From Mimachlamys varia (taxonomy: Eukaryota > Mollusca > Bivalvia > Pectinida > Pectinidae), in assembly GCA_947623455.1 (NCBI GenBank), contig OX392530.1:3075501-3139500 (forward strand): DNA of 64,000 bases, written 5' to 3'. Under the pieces are notes generated by a model. That model ran no database searches. It had not been told where the DNA came from and saw only the letters and a list, made by a program, of their open reading frames with translations. The translations under genes were made by a program, and so were the position numbers. Of this stretch, positions 1 through 12,575 are shown piece by piece (the stretch's first letter is position 1; every line of letters begins with the position of its first letter).

Positions 1-495
1 TCAGAGAAGCTGATTGTGTTAACTTCTCTGTCATTGGCCTCCAGTAGTAATAAAACAATGAAACTCACGTACACAATTTAGATAGACGGTAGCTAGCTTT
101 TAAGCTGGGTATGACTATTTCTTGGTATAAAATGTAATGTGTTGTGTGTCTGAGAGTCGCAGTTGTGGCTGACCTCATATTATGTACAAACTTAAAATGT
201 TCGTGTCCTATTCGTCCTAACGGTAACGTACGGTAAAGGGGCTACTTTTTATGCGTCCGTGTTTTAGCTGTTTCTTCACTACCTCTAATACATTGTTTTA
301 AATGTCTATCGGCGTTGATTAATTTGTACCCAGTAACATGGAACCCCATTCTAGAATCTGAGAATAAAAGTAATCTAGTTACGGGGACCACGCATCTTAC
401 AGCGGAACTGGACTAACAATATTTTACCATTTGGCTCGACTGTATCGGATCTAAAGCATAAAGATGCTGTCTTGTGTTTGTCTTCCCTCTAGAAA
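1..495. other. No feature seen
   Basis: AT-rich sequence without a convincing exon, RNA gene or repeat that I could recognise. Confidence 0.4.
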
Positions 496-762
496 GATCT
501 GGGCCCGTCTTCATGAAACCGTTCTCATGCTCAAGCATGGATTTTGTGTTCAAGCCTAGTTTCTTATTTCGTCTATATTTTATAAAAAATTCTTATTTTG
601 TCAAAGTTTTAGTGAAATATTGAACCATGAATGGGGTAATTTAAATATTAACAATTTACTTTTTCATCTTTGACATGATTTATTTGAGTTTCAAGAAAAC
701 TGGCTTGAGCACAAAATCCATGTTTGAGCACGAGAACGGTTTCATGAATACGGGCCCAGATC
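496..762. mobile_element. Inverted-repeat (MITE-like) element
   Basis: Two arms of roughly 65 bp face each other. The left arm starts GATCTGGGCCCGT and runs to about 565. The right arm, from about 690, ends with the reverse complement ACGGGCCCAGATC. They match with scattered mismatches around an AT-rich centre. No coding sequence is visible, so this is probably a non-autonomous DNA transposon. I did not identify a target-site duplication. Confidence 0.7.
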
Positions 763-2550
763 CCAAATTTAGTCGCCTCTTACGGATTAGAAAACAATAT
801 TCCAGTTGTCACTTTGAGGACCCATATATGGACTTATTTGTAACAAATTAACGTTACCGTTAAAGTCGATGAAATAGAACGCTTTCCCTTTAGGAACACC
901 TGGTCTTATTTCCCGCTTTTCAAGGATCTCCCTGTAAATGTTTCCTTTGTTCATTGAAAACTATAGTATTTCTTGATTGGCTGGTTTACAGAATGAAGCG
1001 ACGATTATTTAACGGACTTTTACACCTGTTTGGTATATTACACATATGAATTTAATTTCTATGAACTCTGTGTATTATATTTATATGAACAACACATCTG
1101 TTGCCGCTTACTTTTTCGGTATTTTCAAAACAATTGTCTGTCAGGTGCACCTGTTGAGGACGTTTAAAAGTATGATCAGAAAGTTTAAAATTATGATAAG
1201 GACGTTTAAAAGTATATTCCAACTGTTGGCTTCTATTAACTTAAACATAACTAAGTCATTCCGAAGTAGTTTATTTTTAAATTTCAACGAATAACCGTTC
1301 AATCAATAAAGGTTCTGGGAATACTTGACTGAGATGGAACAGGACACCGATCCATGACGTGTAGGCTAAACATCATCAGAACGCTGTGCGATTCTTACCT
1401 CGACTCTAAAAATTGATGCCAGCAAGTACTTAAAAGTATAACAATGCAAGTAACGTTTATTGGAGAATAAACGAACCTTGGTGTTTCCTCTAAACAATTG
1501 AACCAGACATAGCAATTATCTCAAATCCAGGACACCAGATAAGTATCACAAAGTTTTAAAACGAAAATGGCTTTGAAGTATGTTTAAGATGTCCAAGAAA
1601 AAAACTGAACTTCAAAGGTGCGTGTCATCAAATTGCTCAACACATTATATTTAATATGTAAATCATACTACACTGCCCTTCAGATTACGAACGATTAGGT
1701 AAATTTAAACATAGTGCTAATGTAATACAACTCGACACTTAATATCGGTGTGAAGTTTGAATAATTGAGTATGAAGTCAGTATTCTGTCTAAATATATCA
1801 TGTTGAAATGATAGCACTGAAACTAAGGAACTACTAGTTTTATGAAGTCACATTTATGTTTAAATATAGTGTTCTTTAATTCTTCTCATACTAACAACTG
1901 AGGAGTATGAAGTCAGAACTATATTGAACATCGTGTATATTATACTTCCCTTACGGAGGCGTAGTTTGTGTTATTAGTTTTTGCGTCATACCAACAGATA
2001 GGGTCATTTGAGGACGGCCCTGTGGTGTAAGAGGTGCGAGTGCGTGTGTATTTGAGAGGCGTAGTATGTTCGTGTCAGTCTCCCTGCGATAGTCCGGATC
2101 CTTTTGCCTCTAGGGTCCAGTTGTTCAAAACGTGATTAGCTTAATCAGTGATTAGCGTAAATTTTAATTATTCTGTAACTTTAAAATGAAGCCATAGATT
2201 TAGTAACAACTTTGCAGATATCAAATGTTTAGTTATGTCAATTCACATGCCAAGTTATGGGACTGTTCCTTGTACATTGACAGAATCATTAAAATTTGAA
2301 AAATGTCGTTAAATAGTGATTAAGCTAAACACCTTTTGAACAACTGGGCCATGCAGATCACCCCACCCGGTCGTATTATCCTGACAGCGGGTGAACCATT
2401 CGTTCCAATCACATAATGCTGAGCGTCAAGTTGGAAGTATTATACTCCGGTATGCATCGACCATTGCAAAAAACCTAAAGCCTTCATAACAGAGCGAACG
2501 CTCAGCTACGCCCAAGTGGGGCGGTGTCAAGGGAGACACTAAACATAAGG
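763..2550. other. Non-coding, with diverged dispersed repeats
   Basis: No supported gene. Positions 885-960 are a reverse-orientation fragment of the dispersed family seen at 23.3 and 30.6 kb. Positions 1760-1930 contain a 'gagtatgaagtcag' motif that recurs inverted at 3450-3960. The open frame at 1046-1294 has no domain sense. Confidence 0.4.
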
Positions 2551-2559
2551 AAGAAGTTG

Positions 2560-3190
2560 CTCAGAAAGATGACGTAACAAACATATGATGCAACTTTTAA
2601 ATTTATTAACAGATACAGTATGTCGAAAAAATGAATTAATCTGTATCAGCTGTTTCGTCCTGCTAGGGGGAAAATGGTGGGAATCCAAAATGTCCTAACT
2701 AGTGTAAAAGCAAAAAGGTCAGGTGCGTAAAGCCCCTTTAATTTATGAATTTAGAAGTGAATTAAAACGTCCGGTGCGAAAAAAAAAACATTTAATTTAT
2801 GAATTTAGAAGCAACATTAAACTAGTTCTGTATAATTTCAAATTGTGTACTACGAAAATGTGTATATAATGTACAATGTACCCTGTCACTAATCAAGTGA
2901 GATAACTGTGGTTATGGAGCCTCCAGCAAACCTCGGGGACTAAACAATCCACCAGCAGTGTCTGCCACCCCCTATCATTAAAGATGACGTAACACATACA
3001 TATGCTGCACCTTTTAGATTTAGGTATAGATACAGTATGCCGAAAAAATATTAATGAAGTGATGCAAGGGGCCAAAAGATGGGAATCCAAACTTTCTAAA
3101 CAAATGTAGAAGCAGAATGGTCAGGTGCGTAGAACCGCTTTAATTAATGAATTTTAAAGAATGATTAAACTAGTGCGACCTAGCATTCTA
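2560..3190. repeat. Direct duplication of a ~220-bp dispersed repeat
   Basis: Two diverged copies (about 2562-2830 and 2980-3190) share 'aagatgacgtaacaca', 'gatacagtatg', 'gtgggaatccaaa' and 'ggtcaggtgcgta' in the same order. An inverted copy of the central part lies at about 14640-14735, so this is a dispersed element rather than only a local duplication. Confidence 0.6.
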
Positions 3191-3239
3191 CAATTTCTAG
3201 CACTGCCCATCCACGTACTCAGCTGAGTAGACTTGACCC

Positions 3240-3413
3240 TGACTGTTAATAGGACGTAACAACAATCAACCAACCAACCGATGAAACAGGCTGAGTAAAG
3301 TACACCTTGCTCAAGGAAACAACACAAGTGCCGTGACCGGGACTCGAACTCGCAACTGATCGATCACGAGCCCGGCGTCCTGCCACTAGACACACGTGAC
3401 TCCTGCTAATGTA
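3240..3413 (-). mobile_element. tRNA-derived SINE
   Basis: On the minus strand there is a pol III A-box-like stretch (GTGTCTAGTGGCAGGACG, about 3400) and a B-box-like stretch (GAGTTCGAGTCCCGG, about 3340). A body containing TTTCCTTGAGCAAGG follows, then a tail ending in 'ggttgattgttgttacgtcc'. The tail wording 'ggacgt' near its end recurs in repeats at 21.5, 24.2 and 39.1 kb. I cannot assign a SINE family name. Confidence 0.65.
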
Positions 3414-3449
3414 TGATATACAAACGTATGGGAATTGTGGTAAGGTATG

Positions 3450-4010
3450 CATACCTTAATTATGGTTATTCTAAATCGAAAATAAATCTGACTTCATACT
3501 TACCCATGCGGTGTTATCACCACGATATTTTAAAAGTAAACCCTTGACGTCGTAAATCTGATAACCATTACATAAACTTGATGTTTAAATATAGTTCTGA
3601 CTCAATACTTCGTAAAACATGATATTTAATGATAGTCCATGTTTTTCGAAGTAACATCGCTGCGCAGAAAGATGCGCATGTTCGCTAAAATTACATAATG
3701 ACTTACGGTAACCTCACGACAACGCGCTAAGATTAAAATGTCATTAACATAATTCTGACTTCACACTTCATCTTTCGTTAGTTTCAGTAATATCAACACG
3801 ACATTAATTATGTACTTAATACTAACTTTCTCTTGTGTAGTATGTAGTTTCATATGTACTCTATCCACCCGATTTTTAAATAGAATTCTGACTTCATACT
3901 CAATCATTCGTAGTTTGGGTGGTATGACATCAGAACTATGTTTAAATATACTTAAACGTCCACAATCTGTGTTCAGCAATTTAAGACCTGAATGTATTAC
4001 CTTTGACGGC
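3450..4010. repeat. Diverged repeats with the 'tctgacttcatactcaat' motif
   Basis: The motif 'ctgacttcatact' and variants occur at about 3489, 3597, 3752 and 3889, with inverted counterparts at about 1768 and 1907. The overlapping open frames on both strands (3761-4039 and 3810-4151) are a by-product of this repeat structure. Confidence 0.45.
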
Positions 4011-4914
4011 CTATTGCTTACTTTGATCGTCTTACCCACTCAATCACAGAGATTTAGACATCTTTTGAAAATAAACATCTCTCCATGCTTCAAAGCATTT
4101 TTTATAGTACCAGGTGTGATAGAGCGACACTTTCGTTTATCTGGATTCTAAATAATGTATGCTTTTTCATCTTGTTTAGATCAAGCCTCCAGGTTCGTGA
4201 AATGTTTATTCTTTGTTAAATGTCATTTGCAGCATTGTTATTCTTATAAGTACTTGCTGGCATCAATTCTGCACGATCTTTGGTGTCGGGACAAGAATGG
4301 CAGAGCGACTCGTGATCGTGATGTTTAGCGTACACGTCACTGATCGATGTCCCTTTCCTGCTACGTCAAGTATTCCCGGAACGTTTTACCGACCGACCGA
4401 AATATTGTTCGAAGAAATACAAAAACTAGTTCGGCTACGAATTCGCACTGTTTTGATTTACATACAAATGATTTAAAACGTCTACAACAGATAAGCATCA
4501 CCAGACAAATTCCCTGATATTACCGAATATATATGTTGTAAATATTGCCATAGAACACCTCGGTATCAAATTTCAATTTGGTATTTGAAACATTGACGGG
4601 GTTATGATGAATTTAATCGTTACACTTACAAACAAATATTTACTACAAACGACGTCTTATTACTGGGCCCAGGTGGATAGCTTAATCACCATTTAAAGAC
4701 ATTTTTAAACTTTAATAATTCTGTCAATAAACAAAGGTATAATTCCAACATTTTGTATTGGAAACGACTCAGCTAGCTATTCGATAGCTGGAAACTAATT
4801 AAATGGTTTCGTTTTCAAGATACAAAAGAAATAAAAGGGCTAATAACTGATTTAGCATATCAACATTTAACAACTGGGCACAGAAAGAAAACCCACAACA
4901 ATTACATGATATAA
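4011..4914. other. No feature seen
   Basis: AT-rich non-coding sequence. No exon with splice signals and domain sense was found on either strand. Confidence 0.4.
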
Positions 4915-5151
4915 AATATAAAGTTAATTTATTTTACAACAATTATGAAACAAGTTTTCCAACTTATATTAATCACTCTTGTTGGCCCGGATGTTAGCGC
5001 GCGAGGGATCTTATTGTGAAAGGAAACCGGATTACCCGGAGAAAACCCACGTGGTCGGGTCGATAACCCCATACATTTTCACGTCCAGTCGGGGATCGAA
5101 CCCCGGCTGCCTTGGTAAAAGGCAAGTGCGCCATCCACTGCACCATCCTAC
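4915..5151 (-). mobile_element. tRNA-derived SINE with a Val(TAC)-like head
   Basis: The minus strand from about 5149 to 5081 folds as a tRNA-like head. It has an A box (GTGCAGTGGATGG), an anticodon arm TGCCT-TTTACCA-AGGCA giving anticodon TAC, and a perfect B box (GGTTCGATCCCC). The body contains GTGGGTTTTCTCCGGGTA and CCGGTTTCC. From memory this resembles a central domain shared by many invertebrate SINEs. An A/T-rich tail ends near 4915. The element sits about 120 bp outside the first LTR of the env array. Confidence 0.75.
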
Positions 5152-5270
5152 CATCCTCACAGTGATATGCGAGATACTTGAAACGTGTTCCAAGTGTGTG
5201 TTTAATTGTGTATACCTTCTTACAAATAACAGAACCTTTCGTGAGATCCTGTCTCATGGGTCATCAAACG

Positions 5271-5665
5271 TGTAACAAAACACGCTGGACACAGAAGTTG
5301 GTCGAGTTGGTAATTTATTCAGGTACTCGTGATGTTGTTAGGATGTCGCTCGTCTAAAGTCCTGAGTTCGTGTGTGTCTGTTCTGGAGTTACAGTCCGAA
5401 TTTAAGCCTTCCTGCGTTTTGCCCCCAGCTAACCATAAAAATGACCTGATAGTAACTTTTGATTCACTCCCCGAATGCTTCATGACAGGTGCACGTTAAT
5501 TAGGGTCAAGTGCCGATTAAGTCGACAGGAACACGTTAATTGGAGTCCAGGGCCCACTTAGTTTTCAGCCATAAATATATATATCCGTCCGAGCTTTCTC
5601 TTCCCAGTCAGTCATAAATATATATCTCCCGAGCTATATCTTCCCAGCACAGCTATTGTGTAACA
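5271..5665 (-). repeat. LTR 1 (3' LTR of env unit 1)
   Basis: A 395-bp repeat running from TGTAACA to TGTAACA, nearly identical to the copies at 8924-9318 and 12576-12970. TG...CA ends and a polypurine tract immediately beside the element-internal edge mark it as an LTR of a minus-strand element. Confidence 0.85.
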
Positions 5666-5679
5666 TTCGTCCCCTTTTT
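5666..5679 (-). promoter_or_regulatory. Polypurine tract of unit 1
   Basis: On the minus strand AAAAAGGGGACGAA directly abuts the LTR end TGTTACA. This is the position and composition expected of the plus-strand primer of an LTR retroelement. Unit 2 has the same sequence at 9319-9332. Confidence 0.8.
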
Positions 5680-6796
5680 AATGAGAATTTTGATTGTAAA
5701 ATCAAAGTTCTTTTTAAGCCAGAAAAATAAACATTCTACCAATACAACCTGTTTATAAATACCCATCACACTTTTTCCCATCACCAAAACATCTTATACT
5801 CCTTTGAAACAGCTTAATAACACTTTACAGTTTTGTATAACACCCCCACGTGACAGTATGAATGTCTTGTCATGCCTTATGACTGTCAAAAACGTCATTA
5901 TACAAGTCAAGTAAAAGTCTGTTAGTGTTACATACAATTATCAGCAACATATAACAAAGTAAAATAAATCACATTTCACGTTTTTGATTTACAAATTGAT
6001 TAAGATATTATGAAGACAATAAGCGATAAATTAATTATCCATAATTGAGCAACATAGTCACAACAGAAAGTCACAATAGAATCCGCGCTGGAAAACTACT
6101 AATTGTTATATAGATTATTTACACACAATATTTAATCCAGGTCGATCCCGACATTACGATCTCACGTAATAATGTTCATAGCATAAAATGTTCATTCACG
6201 AAAGATATATTCTTTTATAAAAATTATGCCCGAAATAAGATGATATTATTTACAAATGATTGGCCACGTCTTGCAATAGTCTGTCTTCATGGAAAAGTGG
6301 TTTTCGGATTGTCATATCCTTTGATAGAAATCCACCTCCAACACGCGCGTTACTTCTCAGTAAATTTTTTACACAGTTCCAACGTATCAGTTTTGGGTTT
6401 ACTGATCACATAATTGTTCTTGTCTTTCGTAGAAAGTGGACCCTAGGATTTTTCCTTTAAGTCGGATTCCACTCCTGCTGTCATGAGAAGTTGGTCCCGG
6501 ATCCTCACCCGTTTGTCGTGAACCACCCTCATTGTCATACAATACTTAGTCCAATAAGCGAATGAAAAGTTAGTCTCGGGTACTCCCCCGTTGCTTTTAG
6601 ACCACCTTCATTATCCATACAACACATTGTTCAGCAATGTATTGTAAACTTTTATTCAAAATCGTCTTGATTTCTCTGGTTACCAACACGGTCTCTGTAC
6701 TTGTGTTCTGCTTATCACGTGGAAGTTGTGGTCCCTAGATATCTTTTAACTTGGGAGTTCATTTCCGGTTTTCTTATTGTTAACACTAACAATGCA
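5680..6796 (-). other. Env unit 1: 3' non-coding part
   Basis: About 1.1 kb between the end of the env remnant and the polypurine tract. No gag, protease, reverse transcriptase, RNase H or integrase motif was recognised. It is repeated nearly unchanged in unit 2 (9333-10449). Confidence 0.6.
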
Positions 6797-8841
6797 TTAA
6801 CAATGGCGGTTGCTTCCCAGTATGTTGTTGGAAGGGTTGATGGCTTGTTGATCCTCTGGTACACAGGGATATATCTTGAGGACTGCATCCTTTTTGCAGC
6901 CTTCGTTGACCATCGGTGCTGTTGGGCATGGAACGTCGTCACCGTCCTCCCTGGTTCTCGTCAGTGGCACCATTTCAAATTGAGGTTTGGTGATTGGCTT
7001 ACCTGACCTTTTTCGCTCTCTCATGGCTAATCGATCCCTACATAACCTCCTTAACCCATACCTCTTGTAAATAAATATAATAAGTAATACCACCCCTAAG
7101 CCTACTAGCCCCATACTTATCAAGCCCCATAATGGAAAACCGATGTCGGTTTTTATAGCTCTAAGAGATTGTAATTCTTGGATAAGTTGGGCCCATTTGT
7201 ATTTGTTTTATTTCCTTAAGTTTCCCAGGGAGTTCTATTGTAGTAAAATTCGGCAATGCAGCATGGAATGGCTCCCATAATCTAATTTTAGACACATTAG
7301 TTATTGCTAGTAAGTTTTCCCAATCCCCCTTAGTCTCAAATGTACTGTTTCCCTCATAGAAAGGCAAAAAACTAAGCCTATCATTAGTCGCTGAACAAGT
7401 TTGATCTAAGGTCATTATCCCGATAGGCGGCTCGATGGTTTGAGATGATACTTTTGCATCCTTTGTTTGACAAACTATGGAAAACCGTGCGGGCTCGTTA
7501 GTAGTTACGACCCACCTACCTTGGTCAAGATATTGTGCGGAAGGCACTGCAGTAAAAGGGTCTACAATGGTTTTACAAAATTTCGAAATTCTATTGTCAT
7601 CTTTAGTTAAGAATGCAATTATACACATGGTGCTTAGATTAGTAGGGAAAACTGGATTGCGCATTGGACAAAAATCAACAGGTCGTTTTGAACACTGACT
7701 TACTTCGTCATTTTCTAGTATGACATATTTTGTTTTCTCAATATTTAAAGCCACAGTTTCGGCTTCGAGTTGATACTTCGCAGTCATGGTATTATCTTGG
7801 GAATCAACACCGGTAGTCATTTTAATAGGTAATGGTAAGTTAATAGCTTTAAAAATTTCGAATTTCCCATTAATATCCAAAAGAGGAATAGACGTCACAA
7901 TCATGATCCTGTCATTTTCTAACACAGTGGTACATGTCAAAAATTTATAATACTCCCATAAATTTGTAGTAGGGTCGTGTGGCAATTGAAGTGTACGTGG
8001 TAATTTGTCCTCTAATGCAATCAATAATGCCTGCAGGTTGTTCGGTAAAATGATGCTAGGTGACAAGTGCCCTAGTGCAAGCATGTCTAGCTGTGTGCGC
8101 AAGTTCTCTGTGTAAAATGTTGCAGTCTGTAATCTATAACGTATTTCCTCTACGACCATATCTAACTGAATAAAAATGTGCATAAATTCCTCTAATTTCC
8201 CGACTTTACGACTCAACCCATTGCTAAAAGTAAGTAATCGTGCATTTAATTGGGTGAAACTATCGATAATAATTGTTGATACCTTGCCTATTCTCCTCTA
8301 CCTGGGTACGTGTAATGTTTTGAATAGTCAAACTTTCTTGAAGGACATGAGTGATCCTGTTTTGATTTGATGCTAATGTCCCTATTTGATTTCTAATAGC
8401 ACTTAAGTCACTATCTGATACTGTCCCGAACAGAAAACTTAGAGCCTTACCTACGATGGGTAGTATAGAACGTTTTGTCTTAGTGTTAAATTTCCTATAC
8501 TCAAGAAAGTTAGCCAGAAGGTCTTGAGTTGCATTATGTACGGATACCAATTCTATTTTTAGCTTATTCATAGTTGCATATACGGATACGGTATATTTCC
8601 TTGTATCACCGTCACTATGTCGCCCCAATACCCGATCTGTCGAGTGAAGAGTTGCCCTTATATCTTGGGAGAGCCTATCCAGAAATAGATGGAATGGCTG
8701 TAGATCAATAATAAAACTAACCAACCACTGTGAACGGGTGGTGGTAACCTCATTCAATTTTTTGAAAATAATGTTCTCATACATAAGGGTGGAACCGACT
8801 AACACTGAGAGTAAAAGTATCAGTAGCCCCGTCAACTTCAT
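6797..8841 (-). pseudogene. Env-like fusion glycoprotein gene, copy 1 (broken)
   Basis: An errantivirus/baculovirus F-like envelope gene of an endogenous LTR element. The start at 8841 opens with a hydrophobic signal peptide (MKLTGLLILLL). A furin-type site KTKR lies at residues 121-124, followed by a hydrophobic, glycine-containing fusion-peptide-like segment (ILPIVGKALSFLFG). A heptad-like helical region comes next, then a Cys-containing ectodomain. A membrane span (GLVGLGVVLLIIFIY) with a basic cytoplasmic tail lies in the open frame at 6797-7123. Two breaks are visible: an extra base near 8270 absent from copy 2, and a change of frame near 7190 between ectodomain and membrane segment that copy 2 shares. 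Family assignment rests on the cleavage site plus fusion-peptide pattern and on context, not on a search. Not expected to give a full product. Confidence 0.75.
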
Positions 8842-8923
8842 ACCTCCGCCCTTTGTTTTTCTGGGTCGCGTTGTGTCTCTTGTTCGTCGAATCCTTGGTC
8901 AAATCGGCACCAAAATCAGCACG
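8842..8923 (-). promoter_or_regulatory. Leader and candidate primer-binding site of unit 1
   Basis: Only 82 bases separate the LTR from the env start codon. On the minus strand TGGTGCCGATTTGACC begins 12 bases inside the LTR edge. It starts with the TGG complementary to a tRNA CCA end, so it is a candidate primer-binding site. I could not name the primer tRNA. Such a short leader leaves no room for gag-pol. Confidence 0.55.
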
Positions 8924-9318
8924 TGTAACAAAACACGCTGGACACAGAAGTTGGTCGAGTTGGTAATTTATTCAGGTACTCGTGATGTTGTTAGGATGTC
9001 GCTCGTCTAAAGTCCTGAGTTCGTGTGTGTCTGTTCTGGAGTTACAGTCCGAATTTAAGCCTTCCTGCGTTTTGCCCCCAGCTAACCATAAAAATGACCT
9101 GATAGTAACTTTTGATTCACTCCCCGAATGCTTCATGACAGGTGCACGTTAATTAAGGTCAAGTGCCGATTAAGTCGACAGGAACACGTTAATTGGAGTC
9201 CAGGGCCCACTTAGTTTTCAGCCATAAATATATATATCCGTCCGAGCTTTCTCTTCCCAGTCAGTCATAAATATATATCTCCCGAGCTATATCTTCCCAG
9301 CACAGCTATTGTGTAACA
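8924..9318 (-). repeat. LTR 2 (shared between env units 1 and 2)
   Basis: A 395-bp repeat matching LTR 1 and LTR 3. The only difference from LTR 1 noticed by eye is aattaaggtc versus aattagggtc. It serves as the 5' LTR of unit 1 and the 3' LTR of unit 2, as expected for a tandem array formed by unequal crossing-over or tandem integration. Confidence 0.85.
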
Positions 9319-9332
9319 TTCGTCCCCTTTTT

Positions 9333-10449
9333 AATGAGAATTTTGATTGTAAAATCAAAGTTCTTTTTAAGCCAGAAAAATAAACATTCTACCAATACAA
9401 CCTGTTTATAAATACCCATCACACTTTTTCCCATCACCAAAACATCTTATACTCCTTTGAAACAGCTTAATAACACTTTACAGTTTTGTATAACACCCCC
9501 ACGTGACAGTATGAATGTCTTGTCATGCCTTATGACTGTCAAAAACGTCATTATACAAGTCAAGTAAAAGTCTGTTAGTGTTACATACAATTATCAGCAA
9601 CATATAACAAAGTAAAATAAATCACATTTCACGTTTTTGATTTACAAATTGATTAAGATATTATGAAGACAATAAGCGATAAATTAATTATCCATAATTG
9701 AGCAACATAGTCACAACAGAAAGTCACAATAGAATCCGCGCTGGAAAACTACTAATTGTTATATAGATTATTTACACACAATATTTAATCCAGGTCGATC
9801 CCGACATTACGATCTCACGTAATAATGTTCATAGCATAAAATGTTCATTCACGAAAGATATATTCTTTTATAAAAATTATGCCCGAAATAAGATGATATT
9901 ATTTACAAATGATTGGCCACGTCTTGCAATAGTCTGTCTTCATGGAAAAGTGGTTTTCGGATTGTCATATCCTTTGATAGAAATCCACCTCCAACACGCG
10001 CGTTACTTCTCAGTAAATTTTTTACACAGTTCCAACGTATCAGTTTTGGGTTTACTGATCACATAATTGTTCTTGTCTTTCGTAGAAAGTGGACCCTAGG
10101 ATTTTTCCTTTAAGTCGGATTCCACTCCTGCTGTCATGAGAAGTTGGTCCCGGATCCTCACCCGTTTGTCGTGAACCACCCTCATTGTCATACAATACTT
10201 AGTCCAATAAGCGAATGAAAAGTTAGTCTCGGGTACTCCCCCGTTGCTTTTAGACCACCTTCATTATCCATACAACACATTGTTCAGCAATGTATTGTAA
10301 ACTATTATTCAAAATCGTCTTGATTTCTCTGGTTACCAACACGGTCTCTGTACTTGTGTTCTGCTTATCACGTGGAAGTTGTGGTCCCTAGATATCTTTT
10401 AACTTGGGAGTTTATTTCCGGTTTTCTTATTGTTAACACTAACAATGCA
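9333..10449 (-). other. Env unit 2: 3' non-coding part
   Basis: Near-identical copy of 5680-6796. No pol or gag coding is visible. The polypurine tract is at 9319-9332. Confidence 0.6.
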
Positions 10450-12493
10450 TTAACAATGGCGGTTGCTTCCCAGTATGTTGTTGGAAGGGTTGATGGCTTG
10501 TTGATCCTCTGGTACACAGGGATATATCTTGAGGACTGCATCCTTTTTGCAGCCTTCGTTGACCATCGGTGCTGTTGGGCATGGAACGTCGTCACCGTCC
10601 TCCCTGGTTCTCGTCAGTGGCACCATTTCAAATTGAGGTTTGGTGATTGGCTTACCTGACCTTTTTCGCTCTCTCATGGCTACTCGATCCCTACATAACC
10701 TCCTTAACCCATACCTCTTGTAAATAAATATAATAAGTAATACCACCCCTAAGCCTACTAGCCCCATACTTATCAAGCCCCATAATGGAAAACCGATGTC
10801 GGTTTTTATAGCTCTAAGAGATTGTAATTCTTGGATAAGTTGGGCCCATTTGTATTTGTTTTATTTCCTTAAGTTTCCCAGGGAGTTCTATTGTAGTAAA
10901 ATTCGGCAATGCAGCATGGAATGGCTCCTATAATCTAATTTTAGACACATTAGTTATTGCTAGTAAGTTTTCCCAATCCCCCTTAGTCTCAAATGTACTG
11001 TTTCCCTCATAGAAAGGCAAAAAACTAAGCCTATCATTAGTCGCTGAACAAGTTTGATCTAAGGTCATTATCCCGATAGGCGGCTCGATGGTTTGAGATG
11101 ATACTTTTGCATCCTTTGTTTGACAAACTATGGAAAACCGTGCGGGCTCGTTAGTAGTTACGACCCACCTACCTTGGTCAAGATATTGTGCGGAAGGCAC
11201 TGCAGTAAAATGGTCTACAATGGTTTTACAAAATTTCGAAATTCTATTGTCATCTTTAGTTAAGAATGCAATTATACACATGGTGCTTAGATTAGTAGGG
11301 AAAACTGGATTGCGCATTGGACAAAAATCAACAGGTCGTTTTGAACACTGACTTACTTCGTCATTTTCTAGTATGACATATTTTGTTTTCTCAATATTTA
11401 AAGCCACAGTTTCGGCTTCGAGTTGATACTTCGCAGTCATGGTATTATCTTGGGAATCAACACCGGTAGTCATTTTAATAGGTAATGGTAAGTTAATAGC
11501 TTTAAAAATTTCGAATTTCCCATTAATATCCAAAAGAGGAATAGACGTCACAATCATGATCCTGTCATTTTCTAACACAGTGGTACATGTCAAAAATTTA
11601 TAATACTCCCATAAATTTGTAGTAGGGTCGTGTGGCAATTGAAGTGTACGTGGTAATTTGTCCTCTAATGCAATCAATAATGCCTGCAGGTTGTTCGGTG
11701 AAATGATGCTAGGTGACAAGTGCCCTAGTGCAAGCATGTCTAGCTGTGTGCGCAAGTTCTCTGTGTAAAATGTTGCAGTCTGTAATCTATAACGTATTTC
11801 CTCTACGACCATATCTAACTGAATAAAAATGTGCATAAATTCCTCTAATTTCCCGACTTTACGACTCAACCCATTGCTAAAAGTAAGTAATCGTGCATTT
11901 AATTGGGTGAAACTATCGATAATATTGTTGATACCTTGCCTATTCTCCTCTACCTGGGTACGTGTAATGTTTTGAATAGTCAAACTTTCTTGAAGGACAT
12001 GAGTGATCCTTTTTTGATTTGATGCTAATGTCCCTATTTGATTTCTAATAGCACTTAAGTCACTATCTGATACTGTCCCGAACAGAAAACTTAGAGCCTT
12101 ACCTACGATGGGTAGTATAGAACGTTTTGTCTTAGTGTTAAATTTCCTATACTCAAGAAAGTTAGCCAGAAGGTCTTGAGTTGCATTATGTACGGATACC
12201 AATTCTATTTTTAGCTTATTCATAGTTGCATATACGGATACGGTATATTTCCTTGTATCACCGTCACTATGTCGCCCCAATACCCGATCTGTCGAGTGAA
12301 GAGTTGCCCTTATATCTTGGGAGAGCCTATCCAGAAATAGATGGAATGGCTGTAGATCAATAATAAAACTAACCAACCACTGTGAACGGGTGGTGGTAAC
12401 CTCATTCAATTTTTTGAAAATAATATTTTCATACATATGGGTGGAACCGACTAACCCTGAGAGTAAAAGTATCAGTAGCCCCGTCAACTTCAT
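10450..12493 (-). pseudogene. Env-like fusion glycoprotein gene, copy 2 (broken)
   Basis: Second copy of the env-like gene, start at 12493. It lacks copy 1's extra base, so the frame stays open for 521 residues through signal peptide, furin-type site, fusion-peptide-like segment and most of the ectodomain. A TGG (Trp) codon of copy 1 is TAG here at about 10928, ending the frame before the membrane segment. The frame change between ectodomain and membrane segment seen in copy 1 recurs here near 10843, so it predates the duplication. The membrane/tail segment is open at 10450-10776. The two copies otherwise differ by only a handful of substitutions, implying a recent duplication. Confidence 0.75.
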
Positions 12494-12575
12494 ACCTCCG
12501 CCCTTTGTTTTTCTGGGTCGCGTTGTGTCTCTTGTTCGTCGAATCCTTGGTCAAATCGGCACCAAAATCAGCACG
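12494..12575 (-). promoter_or_regulatory. Leader and candidate primer-binding site of unit 2
   Basis: Same 82-base leader as in unit 1, with TGGTGCCGATTTGACC 12 bases inside the LTR edge on the minus strand. Confidence 0.55.

Noticed and set aside
3761..4151. Overlapping opposite-strand open frames of 92 and 113 codons
   Set aside because: They lie in a diverged repeat with no domain, codon or splice support.
5680..6796. Hidden pol or gag remnants in the 3' part of the env units
   Set aside because: No reverse transcriptase, protease, RNase H, integrase or zinc-knuckle motif could be read in any frame.
8738..9010. Plus-strand frames opposite env (for example 90 codons, also at 12390-12662)
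   Set aside because: Antisense shadows of env leader and LTR, duplicated only because the unit is duplicated.
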